A stretch of DNA of 7,611 bases from Oscillospiraceae bacterium. Lineage in GTDB: Bacteria; Bacillota; Clostridia; Oscillospirales; Ruminococcaceae. Location of the stretch: assembly GCA_017394475.1 (NCBI GenBank), contig JAFPYQ010000386.1, positions 1 to 7,611 of the forward strand, in the 5' to 3' direction. The position numbers were made by a program, and so were the translations under genes. The notes beneath the pieces are model-generated. The model searched no databases. It was not told the origin of the DNA and saw only the letters and a list, made by a program, of their open reading frames with translations. Positions 1-4,939 of the stretch are shown in pieces; the stretch's first letter is position 1; every line of letters begins with the position of its first letter.

Positions 1-17
1 ATGATATTTGTAGATTA

Positions 18-95
18 TGTAGGGTCAAACCTGTGTGTTCGCCCGCAAATCATGCAAAAAATGGCAAACGGGCGCACACATAGTTGCGCCCTACA
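18..95. repeat. Imperfect palindromic intergenic repeat (hairpin/MITE-like)
   Basis: The left arm (18-45) starts TGTAGGG and ends CGCCCG. The right arm (69-95) starts CGGGCG and ends CCCTACA. The arms are reverse complements apart from two or three one-base bulges and a few mismatches, and they enclose a loop of about 23 nt (46-68). No T-run follows on either strand, so it is not a standard intrinsic terminator. It resembles the GTAGGG...CGCCC palindromic intergenic repeats I recall from Clostridia genomes, but that recollection is unchecked. Reading frames running through it (1-186, and the part of the TetR frame before 221) have no ribosome binding site and are not genes. Confidence 0.6.
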
Positions 96-117
96 AAATA
101 ACGCGCCTGTTATTTCA

Positions 118-133
118 AAAATTGATTTCCGTG
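118..133 (+). repeat. 16-bp repeat, copy 1 (upstream of tetR promoter)
   Basis: The 16-mer beginning AAAATTGATTT and ending CCGTG occurs here and again, identically, at 2165-2180. Copy 1 ends 18 bp before the -35 box of the tetR promoter; copy 2 ends 10 bp before the -35 box of the fhs promoter. An exact 16-base match is unlikely by chance in 7.6 kb. It may be a shared promoter-upstream element or the remnant of a dispersed repeat. The function is unknown. Confidence 0.45.
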
Positions 134-151
134 AAGCACATGGAATACATA

Positions 152-180
152 TTGACATATCGGAGGATATATGCTATAAT
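152..180 (+). promoter_or_regulatory. Consensus sigma-70/SigA promoter of the tetR operon
   Basis: A perfect -35 TTGACA (152-157) and a perfect -10 TATAAT (175-180) are separated by exactly 17 bp. A TGC just before the -10 gives an extended -10 motif. Transcription should start near 187, leaving a leader of about 35 nt before the ATG at 221. A promoter this close to consensus ahead of a TetR-type gene usually implies tight repression under most conditions. Confidence 0.85.
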
Positions 181-196
181 AGCTAATTATATTAGC
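157..196. promoter_or_regulatory. Candidate TetR-regulator operator palindromes
   Basis: Two inverted repeats are interleaved with the promoter. The first, ATATC-GGAG-GATAT (157-170), fills most of the -35/-10 spacer. The second, GCTAAT-TAT-ATTAGC (182-196), starts one base after the -10 box and covers the predicted transcription start. TetR-family dimers bind palindromes and commonly repress their own promoter by covering these positions. Assigning either site to the regulator at 221 is an inference from position and symmetry only. Confidence 0.45.
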
Positions 197-220
197 CAAA
201 AGTGTGAAAGGAGTAGCTTT

Positions 221-793
221 ATGAAAGCCGGGCTGAATAAAGAGAAGATAATTGAAAAAGCGGCTGAGCTCGCGGAGAAAAACGGTCTTTCCGGTGTGTC
301 CATGAAAGCTCTTGCTGATGAATTGGGGATAAAGCCGCCCTCGCTGTATAAACATTTCGGCGGAGGGCTGGAAGAACTTAACAAGGAACTCATGCTCTAC
401 GGCTGGAGGCTGCTTGATGGTGAGATAACAAAAGCCGTCATCGGAAAAGCAAAGGACGATGCTTTTATAGCTCTTTGCCATGCCTACCGCGGATTTGTCA
501 TGTCTCATAAAGGGCTTTATGAAGCTATGCAGTGGTACGATATGTATCAGTCGGAGGAGCACATGCAGGCTTCTGGGGATGCGGTAGAGATAATGTACCG
601 TGCGCTCGGCTCGTATGATATGACAGAGGAGCAGAAGGTTCATACAGTGCGTCTTGTGAGGTCTTTCCTGCAAGGCTTTTCAACGATAGAGGTGCATATC
701 GGGAACGCCCGCCGCGTACCGCTTGACGACTCCTTTGACTTCGCGCTGAATACTATACTGGGCGGGATAGCCGGTATGCAGAAAGACCGATAG
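221..793 (+). CDS. TetR/AcrR-family transcriptional regulator
   Basis: This encodes a 190-residue DNA-binding regulator, a normal length for the family. The N-terminal TetR helix-turn-helix spans about residues 8-55, with the recognition part VSMKALADELGIKPPSLYKH at 26-45. The C-terminal half is helical, and the RSFLQGFSTIE stretch (147-157) resembles the WHG-type C-terminal domain (TetR_C_33); that subfamily call is moderate. ATG 221 is chosen because GAAAGGAG lies 7 nt upstream and a consensus promoter ends at 180. The open frame extends back to 35, but that part lies upstream of the predicted transcript. The membrane-protein gene follows after 15 nt with its own strong RBS, so the two are probably co-transcribed. 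Family knowledge suggests a ligand-responsive repressor of its own operon. The ligand is unknown. Confidence 0.9.
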   Translation: MKAGLNKEKIIEKAAELAEKNGLSGVSMKALADELGIKPPSLYKHFGGGLEELNKELMLYGWRLLDGEITKAVIGKAKDDAFIALCHAYRGFVMSHKGLYEAMQWYDMYQSEEHMQASGDAVEIMYRALGSYDMTEEQKVHTVRLVRSFLQGFSTIEVHIGNARRVPLDDSFDFALNTILGGIAGMQKDR

Positions 794-808
794 GGAAAGG
801 AGCGCACT

Positions 809-1999
809 ATGGGAAAAGAAACTCTTGTACCGGACGAAATGCCCGAAAAGGCGCACAAAAGCATACATAACGTGACATTCGTGTTTGTGACGCTGATAGT
901 CGGAGTTGCCTTGTTTTTTATCAGTCAGGCGGTATTCTATGTATTTGTTGTTGACGACGAGGAAAGAGCAGAGATGTTCTCAGGCGGCGGAAGCGACTCG
1001 TCAGTTACGCTCGATAAATACCTGGGTCACGATTACTGCAGCACTTTTTATGTATGGCTCACGGTCGGGAACAATTACGGAACTGTCGAAAACTTTGAAG
1101 CGGCAGGGAACGTGAACCGCGCCGTGGGAGGTGTCGTTGACAACACTATCGTGACCGCCGCGCCGATACTTTTTTTCATTTGTATGTTTATTGCTTTCCG
1201 CAAAGCCGACAAAAAGCGCTTTTTCGGTCAGAGCGGCTGGCAGCTCATAATGACGGCGGGGATAGCTTTGCTGATAAAAAACATCTGGACGATCATAAAG
1301 CAGATATATATCTTAAACGCCGAGCAGCCGTATGTAACGGGAATATTCGAGAACCGCAGGTACTATTTTCAGATATACCACTATCTCGGCATACCTGCGC
1401 TCGTGATCATGACGGCGCTCATCACAGGGCAGCATTCGCTGAACATTCAGAAAAGATCTGCTGACGGGAACACGAAGGCGCTGATAGCGCTTGCAGCCGT
1501 TATGGGTATCGTTTCTGCGGGGTTCATGCTGCTGCGTTTAGTCACAAGGATATACGAGATAGTATGCAGCAAAACGCACGATGCGATGCTCCCCTTTTAC
1601 AGCGATCTTCTTACCTTCCCCCGCGAGCTTGCGGAGTCTCCGGAGGTATACAGGGGACTGCTGATATTCAGGCTACTCAAAGATCTGCCCGTGTTCATAT
1701 CCTCTACCGTGACGGTGATACTGCTGATAAAGATAATGCTCTCATCTGCAAGGAACGAGATAAACACGCAGGAGAATATGAAGCGGTTCAATATCTGTAT
1801 GGCGGTACTTTTCATTTCCTCGTTGATATACAATATCCTCGGACTGCATGAGGTAAATGTGCTCAATCACCATTTCAGCGGGATATACGGCTCGGTGATA
1901 TATACGATAGGCTTGCGTGCTCTGTGCGACCCCACGCTGTACGCAGTGATACTCTGGTTCGTCAAGACCTTTGTAAGCATAGCGGGGAATCGTTTGTAA
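809..1999 (+). CDS. Polytopic membrane protein of unknown function
   Basis: This is a 396-residue protein that I do not recognise. Hydrophobic segments suggest about eight transmembrane helices near residues 21-48, 112-130, 145-168, 190-207, 222-245, 293-312, 328-345 and 374-392. A polar stretch of about 60 residues (49-111) lies between the first two. No nucleotide-binding, protease or transporter signature is visible and there is no cleavable signal peptide; TM1 is probably a signal anchor. Start ATG 809 has AAAGGAG 6 nt upstream. It lies 15 nt after the TetR-type gene and is probably its regulatory target, so a transport or envelope role is plausible but unproven. The present stop (TAA 1997-1999) lies inside the second copy of a 23-bp tandem duplication. 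With one copy the protein would end NRYIKQQ, stopping at 2032-2034, instead of NRL. Confidence 0.85.
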   Translation: MGKETLVPDEMPEKAHKSIHNVTFVFVTLIVGVALFFISQAVFYVFVVDDEERAEMFSGGGSDSSVTLDKYLGHDYCSTFYVWLTVGNNYGTVENFEAAGNVNRAVGGVVDNTIVTAAPILFFICMFIAFRKADKKRFFGQSGWQLIMTAGIALLIKNIWTIIKQIYILNAEQPYVTGIFENRRYYFQIYHYLGIPALVIMTALITGQHSLNIQKRSADGNTKALIALAAVMGIVSAGFMLLRLVTRIYEIVCSKTHDAMLPFYSDLLTFPRELAESPEVYRGLLIFRLLKDLPVFISSTVTVILLIKIMLSSARNEINTQENMKRFNICMAVLFISSLIYNILGLHEVNVLNHHFSGIYGSVIYTIGLRALCDPTLYAVILWFVKTFVSIAGNRL

Positions 2000-2015
2000 G
2001 CATAGCGGGGAATCG
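1970..2015 (+). repeat. Perfect 23-bp tandem duplication at gene 3' end
   Basis: Two identical 23-bp units, 1970-1992 and 1993-2015, lie head to tail. Each starts TTTGTAAGCATA and ends GGGAATCG. The first is read in frame as FVSIAGN plus two bases of the next codon. Because 23 is not a multiple of 3, the second copy is read in another frame and immediately gives TTG TAA, the current stop. This looks like a slippage or unequal-exchange event that moved the stop codon. Confidence 0.95.
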
Positions 2016-2037
2016 TTATATTAAACAACAGTAAAGT

Positions 2038-2172
2038 ATGATTAGAAAAGCTGCGATCAATCTCATCAAAAACTTCAAAAATCGCAACAACTCTAAAACT
2101 CCTATCTCAAATATCATGTTTGAGTGCATTATGGATCCACAGATGATTATGAGGGTGATTCGTGAAAATTGA
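2038..2172 (+). CDS. Doubtful 44-codon ORF in the membrane protein-fhs gap
   Basis: The frame is open from ATG 2038 to TGA 2170-2172 and encodes 44 residues, basic and Asn-rich at the start (MIRKAAINLIKNFKNRNN), with no recognisable motif. The sequence upstream (TAAAG directly before TATG) is a poor ribosome binding site. If the 23-bp duplication is collapsed to one copy, this frame becomes continuous with the preceding membrane protein, separated only by TAA AGT. It could therefore be a decayed extension, a real small protein, or chance; 45 open codons are not improbable. The last codons overlap copy 2 of the 16-bp repeat. Confidence 0.15.
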   Translation: MIRKAAINLIKNFKNRNNSKTPISNIMFECIMDPQMIMRVIREN

Positions 2173-2180
2173 TTTCCGTG
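2165..2180 (+). repeat. 16-bp repeat, copy 2 (upstream of fhs promoter)
   Basis: Exact second copy of the 16-mer at 118-133. It ends 10 bp before the fhs -35 box. The flanking bases are not alike beyond the 16-mer, apart from the nearby promoter elements. Confidence 0.45.
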
Positions 2181-2190
2181 TTTGCCGACC

Positions 2191-2219
2191 TTGACAAGTT
2201 GAGGGTTTTGTAGTATAAT
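2191..2219 (+). promoter_or_regulatory. Consensus sigma-70/SigA promoter of fhs
   Basis: A perfect -35 TTGACA (2191-2196) and a perfect -10 TATAAT (2214-2219) have a 17-bp spacer. Transcription should begin near 2226, giving a leader of about 44 nt. The match suggests strong expression, which suits a central one-carbon enzyme. The leader is too short for a tetrahydrofolate riboswitch. Confidence 0.85.
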
Positions 2220-2225
2220 CTATAT

Positions 2226-2248
2226 GGGATGATCCCCTTGAAGGGGAT
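2226..2248 (+). promoter_or_regulatory. Palindromic leader element before fhs
   Basis: ATCCCCTT-G-AAGGGGAT (2232-2248) is a perfect 17-bp palindrome, and GGGAT-G-ATCCC (2226-2236) is a second one that shares bases 2232-2236 with it. The RNA can form either hairpin but not both. They sit right at the predicted transcript start and end 7 nt before the AAGGA ribosome binding site (2256-2260). It could be a protein operator, a transcript-stabilising 5' hairpin, or a small RNA switch. There is no direct evidence for any of these. Confidence 0.4.
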
Positions 2249-2269
2249 ACCGAATAAGGAAAAGATCGG

Positions 2270-3949
2270 GTGAATAGAATGTTACCGGATATTGAGATAG
2301 CAAAAAACGCAAAGATGAAGAAGATCACCGAGATCGCCGCATCACTGGGCATAGATGCGGAGGAGCTCGAACCCTACGGACACTATAAGGCCAAGCTCCC
2401 CGATGAGCTTTTTGAGCGCGTCAAAGACAGACCCGACGGCAAACTGATATTAGTCACAGCCATAAATCCTACACCCGCAGGGGAGGGAAAGACTACCGTC
2501 TCTGTGGGACTTACGGAAGCCATGGGCAAGATAGGCAAAAAGGCAGTGCTCGCACTCCGTGAGCCCTCGCTGGGTCCTGTGTTCGGCATAAAGGGCGGCG
2601 CTGCAGGCGGCGGATATGCCCAGGTAGTGCCGATGGAGGATATAAACCTGCACTTTACGGGGGATATGCACGCCATAACAGCGGCAAATAACCTGATGTG
2701 CGCCCTTATAGACAATCATATGCAGCAGGGCAATGCCCTTAAGATAGACCAGAGGCGCATCATGGCAGACCGCTGTCTTGATATGAACGACAGAGCACTG
2801 CGCAATGTGGTGATAGGCCTCGGCGGAAAGGTCAACGGCGTTCCCCGTGAGGATAATTTCCGCATAACCGTTGCTACGGAGATAATGGCGATACTCTGCC
2901 TTTCGGAGGATATAGCAGACCTGAAGAGAAGGCTGGGGAATATACTCATCGCATACAATACCGACGGCGAACCGCTGTTCGTCCGTGACCTGGGAGCACA
3001 GGGCGCAATGACAGCGCTGCTGCGTGATGCCATAAAGCCCAATCTGGTGCAGACACTTGAAAATAACCCCGTTCTGATGCACGGCGGACCCTTTGCAAAT
3101 ATAGCACACGGCTGCAATTCCATCCGTGCCACCCGACTTGCCCTCAAACTGGGTGATTACTGCATAACCGAAGCAGGCTTCGGCGCAGATCTGGGAGCGG
3201 AGAAATTCTGCGATATAAAGTGCCGTTTCGGCGGTTTCAAGCCCGATTGTGCAGTTATAGTGGCGACCATAAGAGCGCTCAAATATAACGGCGGCGTTGC
3301 AAAGGATGCCCTTAAAACTGAGAATACCGCAGCACTCACAGCGGGACTTGTGAACCTGAAAACACATATTGAGAATATGAGGCAGTTCGGCCTGCCCGTT
3401 GTGATAGCCATAAACCGCTTTGATACCGATACCCCTGCGGAGATAGAGGTAATAGAAAACTTCTGTGCGGAAATGGGCTGTGAAGTGTCCCTCACGGAGG
3501 TGTTTGCAAAGGGCGGTGAAGGCGGCACAGACCTTGCCCGCAAGGTCGTGGAGACCATAGAGAAAAAGGGCAGCGAGTTCCATGTGCTGTATGATACAGA
3601 GCTCCCCATAAAGGAAAAGATGGAGATCATCGCGAAGAAGATATACCGCTCGGGAAGTGTGAAATTCACCTCACAGGCAGAGAAGGCCATAGCTCAGATA
3701 GAAAAGCTGGGCTTCGGGAATACCCCCGTATGCGTGGCAAAGACACAGTATTCCCTCTCCGATGACCCCGCTAAGCTGGGCTGCCCGGCAGGTCACGAGC
3801 TCACCGTCCGCGATGTGCGGCTCTCAGCAGGTGCGGGCTTTGTGGTGGCCTATACAGGCGACATCATGATAATGCCCGGACTTCCCTCACACCCTGCGGC
3901 TATGAACATCGACTGCGATGAAAAGGGAAATATAACAGGCCTGTTCTGA
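2270..3949 (+). CDS. fhs: Formate--tetrahydrofolate ligase
   Basis: This cytoplasmic enzyme joins formate to tetrahydrofolate using ATP to give 10-formyl-THF, feeding purine and formyl-Met synthesis and, in acetogens, the methyl branch of the Wood-Ljungdahl pathway. The 559-residue length matches the clostridial single-domain enzyme. Visible landmarks are the ATP-binding loop TPAGEGKTT (68-76), the [19 protein letters not shown] stretch (97-115), [14 protein letters not shown] (271-284), [13 protein letters not shown] (301-313) and the C-terminal [15 protein letters not shown] (529-543). The GTG start at 2270 is preferred because AAGGA (2256-2260) lies 9 nt upstream; the in-frame ATG at 2279 would be 18 nt away. 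The gene has its own promoter and a terminator after it, so it looks monocistronic. No folD or other folate gene adjoins it. No key motif is missing. Confidence 0.97.
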   Translation: MNRMLPDIEIAKNAKMKKITEIAASLGIDAEELEPYGHYKAKLPDELFERVKDRPDGKLILVTAINPTPAGEGKTTVSVGLTEAMGKIGKKAVLALREPSLGPVFGIKGGAAGGGYAQVVPMEDINLHFTGDMHAITAANNLMCALIDNHMQQGNALKIDQRRIMADRCLDMNDRALRNVVIGLGGKVNGVPREDNFRITVATEIMAILCLSEDIADLKRRLGNILIAYNTDGEPLFVRDLGAQGAMTALLRDAIKPNLVQTLENNPVLMHGGPFANIAHGCNSIRATRLALKLGDYCITEAGFGADLGAEKFCDIKCRFGGFKPDCAVIVATIRALKYNGGVAKDALKTENTAALTAGLVNLKTHIENMRQFGLPVVIAINRFDTDTPAEIEVIENFCAEMGCEVSLTEVFAKGGEGGTDLARKVVETIEKKGSEFHVLYDTELPIKEKMEIIAKKIYRSGSVKFTSQAEKAIAQIEKLGFGNTPVCVAKTQYSLSDDPAKLGCPAGHELTVRDVRLSAGAGFVVAYTGDIMIMPGLPSHPAAMNIDCDEKGNITGLF

Positions 3950-3956
3950 TAGAACA

Positions 3957-4001
3957 CCGCAGCATCAAAGTGCGTTATGCCCCGATGCTGCGGCTTTCTT
4001 T
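3957..4001 (+). terminator. Rho-independent terminator of fhs
   Basis: The stem CCGCAGCATC (3957-3966) pairs perfectly with GATGCTGCGG (3984-3993), a GC-rich 10-bp stem with a 17-nt loop. It is followed by CTTTCTTT, a moderately T-rich tail. It begins 7 nt after the fhs stop. Confidence 0.85.
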
Positions 4002-4018
4002 ATGCCTCTGATACAATG

Positions 4019-4058
4019 AAAAAATGCCGCCTCCCGTCATATCCGGAGAGCGGCATTT
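4019..4058 (-). terminator. Terminator of the minus-strand araC-type gene
   Basis: AAATGCCGC (4022-4030) pairs perfectly with GCGGCATTT (4050-4058), with inner CTCC/GGAG pairing across a one-base bulge. Read on the minus strand, the stem runs into six T residues (4024 down to 4019), so it mainly terminates the gene ending at 4071. On the plus strand the tail (CATTTCTTCCC) is weaker, but it could back up the fhs terminator. Confidence 0.85.
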
Positions 4059-4070
4059 CTTCCCGATGTT

Positions 4071-4811
4071 CTATCTGTTCCTCGAATAGTATTTTTCACG
4101 GTAGACTTTTGGTGTCATGCCTGTGATCTCCTTGAACACGGCAATAAACACGCTCTGGGTGGAAAAACCCAGAGAGGTCGAGATCACAAGACAGGAAAGA
4201 CCGGAGTATCGGAGCAGATTCTGAGCCGTGTCTACCCGTGCCTCCTTCACAAAGCGTTTCAGCGGTATGCCGATTTCCTGACGAAACAGCCGCGACAGAT
4301 AGGCGGGATCCAGCCCTGCCTCCTTTGCAAGTGCCTTTACGGACAGATCGGCACCTAAGTTCTCATAGATATAGTCAATGCACTTGCGGATATGGAGCGA
4401 TATGACCGCTTCTTTGCGTATCTCCTGCATCCGCTCGGTGAAGTCAAGGCACATATCTTCATAGAGCATGCGTACACTGTCTACAGTTCTGCATATATCA
4501 GCTTTGAGGATATAGAGATCGGACAGCGTGCAGGCTTCTGTCTGCCCCATGCCCTTGTCCATGCAGGCGGATGCCATCGTTGATGCGCACAGGATAAAGT
4601 GATATACAGCGTTTCTCAGTTTGTTTTTTGACATTATCCTGTTATCGGCTGCAAAAGTGGACTCGCCCCGATTGAGCAGCTTCTCAATGGCTTCCATGTC
4701 TCCGGTGCATATCAAAGAGAGCACGGCAGGATCCATAGTATGCTCCGCACACCTGATATCATCCGTTTTCCGACGAAAAAGCATCGCATTGAGCTCATTC
4801 CTGATCTTCAT
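4071..4811 (-). CDS. AraC-family transcriptional regulator
   Basis: This is a 246-residue DNA-binding regulator. The C-terminal AraC/XylS domain spans about residues 139-243 and has two helix-turn-helices: LSVKALAKEAGLDPAYLSRL (156-175), and a second around SCLVISTSLGFSTQSVF (206-222), followed by the family signature FKEITGMTPKVYREKY (226-241). The N-terminal 135 residues are helical, not a cupin sugar-binding fold. GDMEAIEKLLNRG and ACTLSDLYI recall a clostridial AraC subgroup with an all-helical sensor, recognised from memory. Start ATG is at 4811; upstream AGGCGG is a modest RBS. It is divergent from the MATE exporter, and a 20-bp-period direct repeat lies between them within this gene's own promoter, so control of the exporter plus autoregulation is the natural inference. 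The inducer is unknown. Confidence 0.92.
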   Translation of the reverse strand: MKIRNELNAMLFRRKTDDIRCAEHTMDPAVLSLICTGDMEAIEKLLNRGESTFAADNRIMSKNKLRNAVYHFILCASTMASACMDKGMGQTEACTLSDLYILKADICRTVDSVRMLYEDMCLDFTERMQEIRKEAVISLHIRKCIDYIYENLGADLSVKALAKEAGLDPAYLSRLFRQEIGIPLKRFVKEARVDTAQNLLRYSGLSCLVISTSLGFSTQSVFIAVFKEITGMTPKVYREKYYSRNR

Positions 4812-4852
4812 ACAAACCGCCTGCCTTTTTCTTGTTTGTCCTGTCCCATCTG

Positions 4853-4881
4853 ATTATATCACTTTTCAGTTATAAATTCAA
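4853..4881 (-). promoter_or_regulatory. Promoter of the araC-type gene (minus strand)
   Basis: Read on the minus strand, the -35 is TTGAAT (4881-4876), the spacer is 17 bp and the -10 is a perfect TATAAT (4858-4853) with a preceding TGA that makes an extended -10. The leader is about 35 nt. Direct-repeat unit 4863-4876 fills most of the spacer, so a protein bound there should block this promoter. Confidence 0.7.
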
Positions 4882-4896
4882 GTTTTCAGATATAAA
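4863..4896 (+). promoter_or_regulatory. Direct-repeat operator candidate for the AraC regulator
   Basis: Two copies of TTTTCAGNTATAAA, at 4863-4876 and 4883-4896, differ only at the N (T, then A) and have a 20-bp period, about two helical turns. AraC-family proteins typically bind asymmetric half-sites arranged as direct repeats at about this period. Copy 1 lies in the spacer of the divergent araC promoter. Copy 2 abuts the region where the MATE -35 box should be. This geometry fits autorepression together with activation of the exporter, as an inference. Confidence 0.6.
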
Positions 4897-4919
4897 AGAT
4901 AAACGGGATATGATATATT
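4891..4919 (+). promoter_or_regulatory. Weak promoter for the MATE gene, probably activator-dependent
   Basis: The best -10 is TATATT (4914-4919) preceded by TGA, an extended -10. An alternative is TATGAT (4909-4914). At 17-bp spacing the -35 position holds TATAAA (4891-4896), a poor match. A weak -35 covered by the proximal repeat unit is typical of promoters that need an activator touching RNA polymerase. Confidence 0.4.
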
Positions 4920-4926
4920 TATTGGC

Positions 4927-4935
4927 GGAGGTGAT
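4927..4935 (+). promoter_or_regulatory. Full-length Shine-Dalgarno deciding the MATE start
   Basis: GGAGGTGAT is fully complementary to the 3' end of 16S rRNA. The GGAGG core lies 8 nt before ATG 4940, while ATG 4934 overlaps the site itself. This fixes the start at 4940 and rules out the longer open frame that runs back to 4832. Confidence 0.85.
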
Positions 4936-4939
4936 GGGG

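Noticed and set aside
1..186. 61-codon frame from the first base of the window
   Set aside because: It runs through the palindromic repeat and the tetR promoter, has no RBS and shows no protein-like features.
35..220. N-terminal extension of the TetR-family frame
   Set aside because: It lies upstream of the predicted transcription start, and the strong RBS at 206-213 points to ATG 221.
2106..2124. CTCAAA/TTTGAG hairpin as a terminator for the tetR operon
   Set aside because: The 6-bp AT-rich stem has a 7-nt loop and no T-run, so it is not a credible terminator; the operon's end is not evident.
2220..2269. Tetrahydrofolate riboswitch before fhs
   Set aside because: The leader is about 44 nt, too short for the known aptamer, and none of its conserved blocks were seen.
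2450..3583. 377-codon antisense frame across fhs
   Set aside because: It is a shadow of a strongly conserved gene on the other strand: Cys/His/Tyr-rich composition, no RBS, no recognisable motif.
4847..4860. Possible third half-site of the araC/MATE repeat
   Set aside because: Only a loose match to TTTTCAGNTATAAA and out of the 20-bp register; it is better explained as the araC -10 region.
4832..4939. TTG-initiated N-terminal extension of the MATE protein
   Set aside because: It would start upstream of both candidate -10 boxes, and the full Shine-Dalgarno at 4927-4935 directs initiation to ATG 4940.
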